Below are positions 13,264 to 25,075 of a stretch of 64,000 nucleotides of DNA, in pieces (position 1 is the stretch's first letter; each line of letters opens with the position of its first letter). The notes under the pieces are model-generated. The model saw only the letters and a list, made by a program, of their open reading frames with translations, had not been told where the DNA came from and did no database searches. This DNA comes from Phaseolus vulgaris (taxonomy: Eukaryota; Streptophyta; Magnoliopsida; Fabales; Fabaceae), in NCBI RefSeq assembly GCF_000499845.2, contig NC_023758.2:7665665-7729664 (forward strand), written 5' to 3'. The translations under genes and the position numbers were made by a program.

Positions 13264-13644
13264 CACTACAAGAAAATCATGGAATAGAAACCCATTTTTA
13301 GAGATAAAAAATAATTAGTTGCTATAGTGACTAAATTAGAGATCATTGTAAAAACTAAAAAAAAATTGGTTTCTAAATTAGTTTCTATATTGTTAGATGG
13401 TTTTTAAATTAGTGTCTAATTAACAACTAAGGTTTTTGTTACTTATTATTTATATTCTAAATTTGGTAGCAAAAACTTTGGTTGCTAATTAGACACTAAT
13501 TTAGAAACCATTTAACAATAATAGAAACTAATTTAGAAACTCAATTCTTTTTAGTCTCTACAATGGTCTCTAATTTAGTTACTATAGCAACTAATTATTT
13601 TTGTCTTTAAAAATTAATTTATATTTCATGATTTTCTTGTAGTG
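13264..13644. mobile_element. palindromic CACTA-type MITE, copy 1
   Basis: Begins CACTACAAGAAAATCATG and ends CATGATTTTCTTGTAGTG, so the termini are perfect inverted repeats. The similarity continues inward, so the whole 381-bp element is close to one long foldback. It is flanked by a 3-bp TAT duplication (13261-13263 and 13645-13647), as expected for CACTA (En/Spm) elements. There is no transposase, so it is non-autonomous. Confidence 0.92.
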
Positions 13645-14247
13645 TATATGTAGGAAAAAAAATTCTAACAATATATATTTTAATTTTTTAATCACATAAC
13701 ATATTTTGACTTATGATAGAAATACTTTCTTTAAAATATCTATAAAAAAATATCAAATTCTAGATTAGCATTATTTCCAATGCTTGGATATTCCTTGAGT
13801 TTGATTCTTATTAAGATTATTAATACGAATATCTCAATCAGCCACATATTTGGTCATCTTGAACGACTATAGAAATGTGTACATAATATTTACATCACAG
13901 CAGAAGTTTTGAAATTTACGAAAAACTCTTAAAAATCATTACGAAATTTAATTAAAGGTAACTAAAAAACAAAAGTCAACGAAACTACGCATGATTGTTT
14001 TAATTTCAAAGGAAAACCTAAATTAGAAGTCATCAATTATCATTGCGATAATCCTAATCTCAAAAACGGTTTCTGATATTAAGTTTTCAATCTGATAATT
14101 TTGTGTTTTGACTCTTTGATTAGTATTTGCGTTCATTCTTATTATTGCTCTTATTTTGAATAATGGTGGTGAACCAATATTAATCACCGTCTGATTTATC
14201 ATAAAAAAATTAAAGAAGGAGATGCATTGTATTATAAAATTTATTAT

Positions 14248-14556
14248 TATTAGTTTTATTTACATCGACTAGAGATAAAAATATTTTATTATATATAAGT
14301 AGGTGCAAATTTCACTTCATTAGTCAGTTTTATGGGGTTGAATTAGACTTAAAGTCAACTTCTTAATATAGTATCAGAGTCATTTAAAGTCTATCATAGC
14401 GAGTGTTTGTTGGATTTATCGCATTATCTATTATCGGTCGTTATCGAACCACCCATAGTATGTTATCCCGCACACAAGTTGTCACTCTCAACGTGAACGA
14501 ATGTGTTGGATCACATCGATTAGATAAAGTTAGACTTAAAGTTCACTTTGTATTAT
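14248..14556 (+). mobile_element. TRIM-type LTR element, degraded
   Basis: Short LTR with the legume TRIM pattern: a CATCGACTAGAGATAA-like start, a stretch ending before CTTCTTAATA, then a primer-binding site TAGTATCAGAGTC near 14369, decayed from the initiator-Met type TGGTATCAGAGCC. After a short non-coding interior a second, internally deleted LTR follows (about 14500-14556). It carries no protein domains. Outer edges are approximate. Confidence 0.7.
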
Positions 14557-15999
14557 GATATATTAGTTAACTAATATGCAAATTAATATAATAATTCATG
14601 TTGTTAAAAGTCATGAAAGTAATATACAGAAATTGTAGGTAAAAAGTTGACCTAAAAATGGTTGATGAGTGATAATAATAGAGTGTATTTGTAAGAAGAG
14701 TGAAAGAGAAGGAAAATGGTGGGACAAGTTCACGTGCGGAAGGACCTGAAAGTAATGTAAGTACATTTCCAAGATGCCAAAACCAGAGGCTACAAAGCAG
14801 CAGGTAAACCCTGCAAGCCTCTTTCCAACATTGGACCCCTAAGGTCGGATTTTTTTATTATTATAATTTATTATTTTTTTCAAATATCAAAACCTTTTTT
14901 TTTTTCATAACATTATCCTTTGCATTTTTTAGGATATTTTGGTTTCTAGATATTGTATTTTTTCTCGCATTATTGCTTCGAATTAAATTGACCAAGTGTT
15001 TGGCTTAGTGTGTGAAGTCTAAATACATTTTTCAAACATCAAACCAAACATTTACTTTATTTTTTTTATTTTGTATAGAATTTAGACATCACAATAGAAT
15101 GTGATATATATGGCTCAAATAATAGATACCAACAACAATCACTCTGATCACATATGAAAAAGTATAATAAAAGCATTTATTTAGTTAAGTTTTTAATAAA
15201 TTATCAGTTTAGATATTTTTACTTGGGTGTTTATTAAACAAATTTCTTTGGTTGAATGTTTAAAATATTTTTTTTTCTGATTATCTACTTTGTTTATTTT
15301 ATTATTGATAAAATAATATGATTATTATTTTTATTTTTTAATCTATTAATGAACTTGTGTTTTTTTAAAATCTCTTATAACTTATCAATCAATTTTAAAA
15401 AAATAACACTATAAAAAAATTATAAACTAAAAATTAATTTTAAAAAATAATAATTAATTAATATATTAACTAAATTTCTAAAAAATATTTAATTTAGTTA
15501 ATATAATGATCAATTATTTTTTCTCTAATTTTTTTATTTAATGCTTTTTTAAAAAATAAAGAAAATGCATGAATAAGTAATAAAAGATAAAATAATAATT
15601 ATGATGATAATAAAAATCAATTAATAAATTATTCATATAAAAATAAAAGGTATTTTAAACACTTGCAAAAACCCTTTTTAGTAAAAGCTAAATTAAAATA
15701 TATAAATATATTATATATTTAAAATTTAATTAAATCTTATTTAAATTAGAACTTTCGTGGCATCATATCCTCATACATTAAGATCTTATTGGTTAGGAAT
15801 ATGATTACAGTTTTTTTTTTTATAAATAAAAGTTAAATTTTCTCTCTTCAATTTAATCGTAAATAAATGTCTAATCTTATGAATTTTTTAATTTTGAATG
15901 TAATCATTCTAGCCAATTAATTATAAAAAAGTTATACATATCGGTTGCTACCCACTGCTCTTATATAAGTAATGTAGTTACTACTAAAACAGTGAGAAA
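14557..15999. other. intergenic AT-rich DNA
   Basis: No gene recognised. The block at about 14700-14850 is more GC-rich and complex than its surroundings and includes a CACGTG G-box. The rest is A/T-rich sequence without identifiable structure. Confidence 0.5.
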
Positions 16000-16058
16000 C
16001 ATGGATATTTTATATTCAAGAAATTACTGTTTATTTCAATGAAACAAATAATGAAAAA

Positions 16059-16806
16059 TAGGGGTGACAAAGAGGGATGGACCATGCGGGCTGTGCGTAA
16101 AAAATACGGGATGGGCTGGCGTTTTCAACCTGCTGACCCGCATTAGTCCGTCCTGCATAACCCGCAGTCTGCGCGGGCCAATAGCGGGGCGGGGCAGGTT
16201 GGCCTGCTAGCCCGCAAAAAAATAAATAATTGACTTGACTTGTTAGAATATAACTTTCTCTGTTCATCAATTCTTAAAATTTATTCTATAGTGGTTCATT
16301 ACATTACAACACTAAGGGTTCTAAATAAATCCAGTGTGATTAAACTATTTTTTACAAAATTTGAAGGTTCCTTTTAAGTGATCATCCCTTTATATTGAGA
16401 CAATGATTTAACAAGACATACAGTTAATTTTATATTTTGTGAGCACATGAAACACGGGAATCAATCTTGTTAAAAAAACTTTCTCTATTAAGTAACTGGT
16501 ATAGACATGTACATAAATTTTATATCCTGAATCCTTTGTTGCGTTTATTTTAAGCTTGGTTTCATGAACATTGGTTTCCAACCTCTCAGTAGGATTAGAC
16601 AATAAACTTTAAAAAAAAATATAATAAATCATTAATTTTCCAATCTTTTTTTTTCTTTTAGTTGTTTCTGCAACACTCAATTGTTTTTTGTTCTACGTTA
16701 AAAGAAAAAAAAAAAAAAAAAGCAGACCGACCCACATACGGAGCGGATCATGAAAACAAACCCGCATTTTGTATGCGGGGCGGACAGACCCGCTTTGCCA
16801 CCCCTA
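16059..16806. mobile_element. non-autonomous hAT-type DNA transposon
   Basis: Terminal inverted repeats TAGGGGTGACAAAG (left) and, read on the minus strand from the right, TAGGGGTGGCAAAG. It is flanked by a perfect 8-bp duplication ATGAAAAA (16051-16058 and 16807-16814), the hallmark of hAT elements. Subterminal regions are rich in GCGGG/CCCGC motifs, which are expected transposase binding sites. The 748-bp interior is AT-rich and encodes no transposase. Confidence 0.9.
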
Positions 16807-17558
16807 ATGAAAAACAAAGATGGATATTTTATACTAGGATTCAAGTAATTACTATTTATTTGAATGGAAAAGTGAGTACGACATAGATTTTGGATTAAAT
16901 AATTTGCGAGAAAATGAAAACGAATAAATGAGAGAGAAGAAGTTGTGATGTTCCATGAAGAGTGGGAAAGAAAAATATAAGAAAATAGGTACAAAATTAT
17001 CTTAGTTTTTTTGTAGTATTTTTTGATAATTTAAGAATCTCATAATTTCCATATTTATTTCCTTGAAAGATATGATCAATTATAAAGTTTCAAAAGAATC
17101 ACATAATGTTTAAAGAAGACGAAAAATTATAGTCAAATATAATAATTATATATAATATAATATAATAACAAATAAATATATTAAACAATAATATACAACA
17201 CTAATAATATAAATGCTTTTAAATAAAAAATGTAACAATATAAGTTTTAAAATTTATAAAAAAATATTAATAAAATAATAATAACATATAAAAATAGCAA
17301 TAAAATTATAAATAATAATTATAGTAATAATATTATGAAAAAAATCAAAATAAAATTATTGAATAATGATAATATTAATAATAATAATTTTATTCTAAAT
17401 CTAATTTTATTTTATGAAAACACACTACAAGAAAAAAAAAAAAGGTTTTAGCATAGATTATTTAGGGGAGGATATTATAACCTTAGGAATTGATTTAATT
17501 AACATAGGTTTTTTTTACCTTCGTTAAGTTTTAAAGGTTATTAGAAAATGTAAGGATT

Positions 17559-19347
17559 GAGAAAGATAGTCTTGGAGTAGAAGTGGTAAAATTAAAATGA
17601 CACCTGAATATTTTATTATTAAATTTAAAAGAGCATATAAATAGAAATTCTGTTATTCAGGTTTCATTTTAAAAAGAACCACCATCTCTCTAGAAAGTTC
17701 TTTTCCTTTCCTCTCTCTTCTTTCTAAGATTCTGAAGAGTCCACCATCAGACTCCTGGTAGTGAGTACTACAAGACTGCCCGATCAGAATCTCTGATAGA
17801 GTAAGTTCATTTTTTGCTTTTCTCTTTGAGTCAAATTTTGAACTTGTTAGGTTGTTTTTTTCTTTGGTTTGCATGCGACCTTTTTTGCTTCAGGGTTAAT
17901 CTCTGTTAGCTCATGGTCCTAGTGATATAGTTAGATTTTTTATTAGGACTATGTGGTGCAGGTTAAGTTACCTTTAAGTTCTTGGTAGATTTGGAGCTCT
18001 TAGTGAATATCTGCTAATTTTCAGGTAAGGGAAGCTAGCCTTAATTTCCAATAGAACACTAGGCTAGAAGATTTGAAGGTGAAATTTGATATATGGTTGT
18101 TGTTATACAATTATAATGTTGTTGAGTATTGGTTGTTTGATGTTGATTAGAGTAATTTTAGCTATAGCAGGGACTTTGTTATTTTTGGGTGCTCTCTGAT
18201 GTGATTTCGATCAACCTAAAATATTTTCGTTCAATCCAAAATTTATGGGTGCTCTCTGGTGTAATTTCGATCAACCTAAAATATTTTCTTTCAATCCAAA
18301 ATTCCTGGGTGCTCTCTGGTGTGATTACGATCAACCTAAAATATTTTCGATCAATCCAAAATTTTGTATACATATATGGATATTGCTATTATTATTATTT
18401 TAGCATAGTTTATTTTGGATTACTATTGTTAAATAACTTTTTGGACTTATTTTGATTGTTAGAAAGTTTAAATTATATATTATGATTGAATGGTGTATTG
18501 ATGTGTTAAATGAAGTGTGCAATGATGTGAAAGTAAAATCAAGACATAGTATTTTCAGGAAAGAAAATACCATGTTAGGATTGTTTAGGATGTGCATTGA
18601 CTAGGGATTCATCTAGAAGGAGATATCCTGACTCTACTGAGATAATGGAATCATATAGATGAAGTTATTCAGGTGGTGAGAGTCGAAGGAGGTTCATATG
18701 GATGGGTAAGTTGTTTGAAAGATAACTAACTTGACCTGTTATATGAGTTAACCCTGTCATACTAGGAGAGAGATGATAATGAGATTATTTATGCGCATAG
18801 CTGTGTGGATTTCACAGTGATTTAGTATGACAGGTGCCGATCTTTGAGTCTAAGTCAATACACGAGTCTTCTGGAAGTAGAGTCAAGTGTCTATGTGAGA
18901 TGAGTCAGTGGAAGTCTGACATGTGAAAGAGGAATATTAAATTTTAATAGACACTAGATGATTTGAGAATTTGTATGAGGCTTGATGATTTATGTTTTAT
19001 TAATTTCAAAGTGAAATTTTATAGAATTTTGTTTTATATGGCTAGCTTACCCTGTTATTTGTTTGTGTTGTTTCTTATCTGTGATGATCGTGTATTTACA
19101 TGGGAGCAGATGATGTTACAGGTGATTGAGCTCCTCCTCAGTGAGAAGCTGGATGATGAAATTATTTTAGTTGAAATTTGAATATTTGTTTTAATTTTAT
19201 GTAGATATTAAAGTTTTATAAAGAGAGATATGTTTTGTAACATTTTAAGAAAGAGTGGTGGACATATTTGTATTATGTTTACATTTTATTTTTAATATTT
19301 TATACAGATTATAGTTTTTAGATGTGAGAAAATCTAGGGATGTTACA
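17559..19347. mobile_element. solo LTR, family X copy 1 (nested in CACTA)
   Basis: Begins TGTAAGGAT and ends GGGATGTTACA, flanked by a perfect 5-bp duplication GAAAA (17554-17558 and 19348-19352). It is closely similar along its length to 25076-26796 and 31809-33857. No gag-pol and no second LTR are present, so it is best read as a solo LTR left by recombination. It contains a TATA-like CATATAAATAG near 17634-17644 and a 60-bp minisatellite. Transcriptional orientation is uncertain. Confidence 0.82.
18181..18365. repeat. 60-bp minisatellite, 3 units, in solo LTR copy 1
   Basis: Three units of exactly 60 bp, each containing GGGTGCTCTCTG, then GATCAACCTAAAATATTTTC and a CAATCCAAAATT tail. Since 60 is a multiple of three, both strands remain open across it; these reading frames are by-products, not genes. 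Confidence 0.95.
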
Positions 19348-20458
19348 GAAAACCTCGGCAAAATAAGTTTTTAACCTTCATTAAATTTCAAAGGTTTATT
19401 TTAAAATCTCAGCAAAAATAGCGGAGGTTTTTTAACCTTTGTTAAATTTCAAAGGTTTATTCTAAAATCTCAGCAAAATAACGGAGGTTTCTTTAACCTT
19501 CATTAAATTTCAACAATTTATTATAAAACATTAGCAAAATAATAGAGGTTTTTTAACCTTCATTAAATTCCAAAGGTTTTTTTCTAAAACCTCAGCAAAA
19601 TAACGGAGGTTCTTTTAACCTTCGTTAAATTCAAAAGATTTATGGTAGAAACTCAATAAAACATTCCATATTTTTCAAGCTTCAATAAATAAATATAATT
19701 AAATCTATTTATAAATAAATAATTAAAGACTACACAGTTTTAATATATTTAATATATTTTATAACTAAATTTTTTAAAATTTTAAAAATGTAACTTTACA
19801 TTACAAATAAGTTTTATAAATTTTTAAAAATTTATTTTAAAAACTCTGAAAAATAACATTGGATAATAAGTATATCAATAACTAATTTTGGATAATAAGT
19901 ATTTCAATAATAATTGCATTTTTTTTATGATTGATGGTAGTTGGTTTATATAATTCATAGTGTTTCTTCTCCTTAGATATAATAAACATAAGTGTGGTTG
20001 AATTGTGATTCCTGGTTAAGAGTGCTGCCTGCGACCATTGAGCCTATGTTGGAGAACAGTGTGTATACGGTGGAAGATAAAAGTCAGGAGGATCATTAGA
20101 GATAATGAAAAATTGGGTTAAAGGTTACTTCAAACGACAAGTCATTTTACGGAAATTTTAAACTCATGGTATTTTATTGAGGTTCTTAAACCCATGGTAT
20201 TTTACGGATGTTCCTAAACTCATGGTATTTTACGAAGGTTTTTAAACCCATGATATTTTACGGAGGTTCTTAAACCCATGGTATTTAACAGATGTTTTGA
20301 AAGGCTTTTCGTAAGGTTTAAAAAAAACCCCGGAGAATACGTTTTCTAGGGATGGTTTAGCAGGAGAAGCTACAATCCTGAATAAATGTCTTAATAGAGA
20401 TTTTAACCATGGATAATGTAAAAATAAACCACTGTTAAAACCATTTTTTTTAGTAACA

Positions 20459-20731
20459 TTTGTTATAATTTTTAGATTAATTGATGATATTGTTATTTTT
20501 TATATTTTTGTCTAATTATTGGAATTTTTTTTTTCTTTCTATCATTATATGTATTGTATCATTTTATATTTAATATTTTTTCGCTTTTGGATTTTTATAC
20601 TAATTTTTGTTTATTTTATTAAGTTTTATGAAATTTAAAATTTTGATTAAATATTTTATAATTATCATTTAATTTATCAAAATTCATTTTCAATAATTTT
20701 ACAAGTATCTACAATGTATAAATCTTATTTT
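20459..20731. other. AT-rich DNA, left part of an old duplicated segment
   Basis: No gene. Resembles 24600-24850, including the shared CAATAATTTTRCA...GTAT block. The matching sequence continues after the copia insertion at 23807, so the copia element landed inside one copy of this duplicated segment. Confidence 0.55.
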
Positions 20732-20736
20732 ATTTC

Positions 20737-23700
20737 TCTAGGAACTAATTGAAGGAAATAAGAGAAGACAAAAGGTTGTAGCAACTGATTGAACATAATT
20801 GTACAAAATTGCAAAACTGATCTTATTCATTTTGATTTGTAAATTGACCATTAATGCAATATAACGGTAAAATAGTTTAAGGGTAATAAAATCTGAATTA
20901 ATAACCAACATCATCCCTTAATTTTGATTTGAAACAATCTTCCCAATTTGAGTCATGATATTGTTTTTCTCAATTGCCATCAATTCTTCATTCATAGTCT
21001 CCTTTTGCCATTTCGGGTGTTGAATGGCATCTGCAAGTCTCACAGGTTTTGATTCTGCAAGAAATGCAAAGTGAACTAAATCTCCATTATCATCAACTTC
21101 ATCATCAAGATTTACTTTGCAATCTTGAAGGTGTACAGGTTGTCGTTGCTGCCTTCTTGGTCGCCCCATCACAGTTGCAATTGGAGCTGCAACTTCAGGT
21201 TGAATTACAGCTTCAGGTTGAACTACAGCTTCAGGTTGAACTGTAGGTGCTTCAAGAGTGACTACATCTTCCAAATCATCGTTCAAAACGTAAAATATAT
21301 CGTTTTTTCGAATCCATTTCAGTTGTTGCATTCCATTGTCATTCCTCATCTTCGGCAAATGTAACATCACGACTAATAATCACCTTCTTTGTCATTGGAT
21401 TGTACAATTTGTATCCTCCATTTTTATAACCAATGAAAATGGTCTTCACTGCCTTATCATCCAACTTCGATCTTGCTGTCTTAGGGACATGGACATAAGT
21501 AATGGACCCAAATACTTTCAAGTGTTGCACATTGGGTTTGATTCCATTCCATGCCTCAATCGGAGTTGTGTTAGGAACACTCCGAGTGGGTGATCTGTTT
21601 ATCAAATATACCGCACATGTAACGGCCTCAGCTCAAAAATAATTTGGCATACCTTTCGCTTTAAGCATGCTCTTCGCCATGTCCATGATTGTTCTATTCT
21701 TTCTCTCGGCAACTCCATTGTGTTGAGGTGTGTAGGGACAAGTTATGTTATGTTGCCATCCAAGTTCTTCACAGTGCTTCTTGAACTCATTAGAATTATA
21801 CTCACCTCCTCCATCACTATGCACCATCTTAATTTGGCTACCACTCTCTCTTTCAACAAATGCTTTCAATATTTTAAAGCATTGGAATACCTCATCCTTG
21901 CTTTTCAATACATAAATCCAGGTTTTCCTTGAAAAATCATCAATAAATTACCTCCAACTGATGATATGTTCATCGGGCCACAAACATCTGTATGAACAAG
22001 CTCCAAAGGAAATTTTGCATGCCAAGGCTCCTTAACAAATGGTATCCTGTGATTCTTTCCAAAACTGCAAGCCTCGCACAATTGATCAGGGTGATGAATA
22101 TGGGGTAAACCATTCACTAACTTTCTTTTGGAAAGATTTTCCAAACTCTGAAAATTTAAGTGCCCAAAGCGTATATGTCATAACCACGATTCATTATTCA
22201 CTATTGCATTCAAGCACTTGAAATTACCCATATGAATATCTACTGGAAACATGCGGTTTTTTTATAAAAAGGTTTTAAGAATCAAATTACCTTTTTTATC
22301 AAAAATTGAGAATTTATTTTCAACTATGTGCATCACGTAACCCTTTTCGCCCAGTTGTCCCACACTCAACATATTACTTTTCATGTCAGGCACATAGAAA
22401 ACATCATAGATGTACTTCTGATCACCATTCTTCAATGTAATAAGAATTCGCCTTTTCCAATCACCGGAACGAACCTGCCATCACCGAATTTCACTTTTGT
22501 GCGAAATGAGTCATCCAAATCTGCAAACAGCTCCTTCTGACCACACATATGATTCGTGCAACCTGTATCCAAATACCAAGTCTGGTTGTTTGGAGTTTCA
22601 TTTGATGTGGTTGTCATTAATACTTCATGATCCTCTTCATCTTGTTCGTGATTACTATCTTCTTGAGGACAATTAAAAGCATGATTATCACCTTTTGATC
22701 TGCACTCATTTGCATAATGGTCACGTTTATGGCAATTATAACACTCAACATTTGATTTATTATAAATGCCTCCTCATCCTCCGTGACCACGTTCCCCGCG
22801 CCAAGCGCCTCCATGATTCTGGCCAGCACGACCTTTGCTGAAATAGCTACCATGTTTATGATAGGAGCTACCAATTGAGGCTTGTGCTTCTAAAGCCTGC
22901 TCAATTGGTTTTTCAATCTTATTGTCATTCATCCGCTGCTCTATGCGCTCGTAGAGAACCAGACAATAACCTTACTGTCATTTTTGAAATGTCATTGGCC
23001 TCTTTAATTGCAGCAACAACATGTTCAAATATGGGAGTTAAAGATCTCAAAATCTTCTCCACATTTGCCTGCTCCGAATGTGTTTCACCATTGGTCTTCA
23101 TCTGATTTGTCAAGGTAAGAACTTTATTTATATAGACATCAATAGTCTTTGTGTTATCCATTTGCAACAATTCATATTGGCGTCTTAGGGTTTGAAGACG
23201 CACCCTTTTGATTTTATCATCACCTTTATAATTGGTTGACAAAATTGTCCAAGCTTCAGTGGCAGTTGTTGCCCCTTCTATTTGCTCAAACATCTCGTCA
23301 TTCATCCCTTGATGGATGAGATACAAAGCCTTATTGTCCTTCTTCTTCTGATCACGAAGCGCTACTCGTTGCGCCTCAGTTGCATTAGCAGCTAATGCAG
23401 AGACTTCACTCTCAACAACATCTCATAACTCATGATAATCAAACAAAACTCTCATTTGCACACACCACCGATTGTAATTTTTTTCATCAAGGATAGAGAC
23501 TGATAATTGGGTAGAGTTCATGATAACAGACTAGCTCTGATACCAGTAGGAACTAATTGAAGGAAATAAGAGGAGAAGACAAAAGGTTGTAGCAACCGAT
23601 TGAACGTAATTGCACAAAATTGCAAAACTGATCTTATTCATTTTGATTTACTCAATTATATATTTACTAAAATTACAATTACTGGAAGCTATAGAAATAC

Positions 23701-23801
23701 TAGCAGGTCTGTAAATGGACCATTAATGCACTATAACAGTAAAATAGTATGAGTAATAAAATCTGAATTAATAATAATAAAATCTGAATTAATAACCAAT
23801 C
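20737..23801 (-). mobile_element. Ty1/copia element lacking RT/RNase H, copy A
   Basis: 5-bp duplication ATTTC at 20732-20736 and 23802-23806. 5' LTR 23546-23801 and 3' LTR 20737-20910, the latter shortened by an internal deletion. The PBS on the minus strand is TGGTATCAGAGC (23534-23545), directly inside the 5' LTR and matching initiator tRNA-Met. A short purine tract (TAAGGGATGA) adjoins the 3' LTR. The interior encodes gag, zinc knuckle, protease and integrase remnants but no reverse transcriptase or RNase H. LTR termini are eroded from the TG...CA form still seen in copy B. Confidence 0.92.
20918..23521 (-). pseudogene. copia gag-protease-integrase polyprotein, RT-less, broken (copy A)
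   Basis: Reading starts at ATG 23521 just after the PBS, with a copia gag N-terminus (MNSTQLSVSILDEKNYNRW), then an in-frame TGA near 23424 after DYHEL. The gag (UBN2-type) core lies at 22925-23326, with a CCHC-type zinc knuckle region about 22620-22800 in another frame. Protease motif LDTGCTNHMCG is near 22530-22590. Integrase zinc domain (HLRFGHLN...CEACSFGK) and catalytic core (HTDVCGPM, SDGGGEY, TPQHNGVAERKNRTI) span about 21600-22220. The post-integrase linker ends with the conserved lead-in to RT (HPKWQKETMNEELMAIEKNN), then MTQIGKIVSNQN and stop at 20918. RT and RNase H are missing. Several frameshifts and stops make it non-functional. Confidence 0.9.
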
Positions 23802-23806
23802 ATTTC

Positions 23807-24237
23807 AACTAATTTCACAAACTATAATAATGTTTTAATCATACTGGAGTTTCATTTATAAATAATTAATCCTATTTTATTTTAAATAATTTATAACCAT
23901 AAGAGTAAAATTGTACAATTTCATCAATTTAATTTTTTTTATCAATCACGCATATCACGTTGTTTCTTCCCATTTTTTTTCTTTGTACTGTATTTGTATC
24001 TGAATGAGTGTCTAGGTGAATTTTGATGGAGCGTGAATTGTTTGGATCGATTTATTACTGAATAAATAGGAGCATGAGAAGAAAGTGGGGAAAGAATATC
24101 TTGCTCCTGAGTAAAAAAAAACAGAAAAAGCCAACTAAATGTGCATGAGAAGACGAAAATATCCTTGACTTTTAAGCCATGCAATATATGAGATACACTA
24201 TGTTATAACATATAACATATAACATAACGGTTATAAC

Positions 24238-24294
<57 letters not shown>

Positions 24295-25070
24295 TATATA
24301 AATTTATATAATAATAATGAAAATATTAATAATAAAAATAAAATTTTAAAATAATAAAAATAGTATAATCATAAATAATAATAATAAAATTATAAAATGA
24401 CAATAAAAGTAATAATAACAAAATTAATAATACCAATAGTTAAAATTTATATATTTTCATTGAGTTAAAATAATACCAATGTTATTTTATGAATTTTTTT
24501 TATACATTTTTATGTCTTGGCAATGTTATATAATTTTTAATTTTTTTTATCTGAGTTGACAAATTGTACAAGAATACTGTTTTAACCAAACATCATCATA
24601 TATGATTGTTGTTTTTTTCCTAATTATTATAATTTAACTCTCATTCTTTATTATATTGAATTGTACGATTCTATTTTTTTTTTATATTAAGTAGGTAATG
24701 GATCTTTACACCATTTTTAGTTTATTTTATTCAGTTTGACAAAATTTACAATTTCACTTAAATCTTTTACAATTAATTATATTTTAATTTTATCAAAATT
24801 TATTTTCAATAATTTTGCATGTATTAATAATGTTAAATAATTTGTATTTTTTAATTGAGTTCACAAACCTTTGCGGAAACAATGTTTTAATACACTAATT
24901 TCATGTGGAAATAAGAAATTATATTTCATTTTAAATTAGTTATAACTACAAAGAAAAATAATTAGTCACACTTATATACATCACTCACTATTTTCATAAA
25001 ATTTCTTTTCATTTTCCTCCACTTTTTACTTTCTTTCTTTCAATTCATAGAAACTCATTTTTTTCATCTT
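23807..25070. other. AT-rich intergenic DNA with trinucleotide repeats
   Basis: No gene supported. 23807-23935 continues the duplicated segment interrupted by copia copy A; its partner is about 24850-24960. A long ATA microsatellite sits in the middle. The short open frame around 23942-24184 shows no recognisable domain. Confidence 0.5.
24238..24291. repeat. (ATA)n microsatellite
   Basis: Uninterrupted ATA/TAA trinucleotide run of about 18 units, within a broader AAT-rich tract to about 24440. Confidence 0.97.
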
Positions 25071-25075
25071 ATTTT

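Larger units (their letters stand above)
17423..20455. mobile_element. CACTA-type element carrying a nested solo LTR
   Basis: Left end CACTACAAGAAAAAAA followed by GGTTTTAGCATAG; the right end, read on the minus strand, is TACTAAAAAAAATGGTTTTAAC. It is flanked by the 3-bp duplication ACA (17420-17422 and 20456-20458). It has typical CACTA subterminal repeats: about five units of roughly 62 bp built on GGAGGTTTTTTAACCTTC (about 19350-19650) and about five shorter units built on CCATGGTATTTTACGGA (about 20150-20300). No transposase is seen. About 1.8 kb of its length is an inserted solo LTR (17559-19347). Confidence 0.82.

Noticed and set aside
18179..18455. Overlapping repeat-protein-like frames on both strands (20-residue repeat)
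   Set aside because: They arise because the minisatellite unit is 60 bp, a multiple of three. They sit inside a solo LTR and in copy 3 the period is not constant.
17559..19347. Considered as an intron-containing protein gene (TATA-like box, GTAAGT site, three similar copies)
   Set aside because: Exact TG...CA ends with 5-bp GAAAA duplication and absence of a long open frame identify a solo LTR.
24200..24440. Long AT/ATA tract considered as an origin or scaffold attachment site
   Set aside because: Simple microsatellite expansion explains it. No specific motif supports more.
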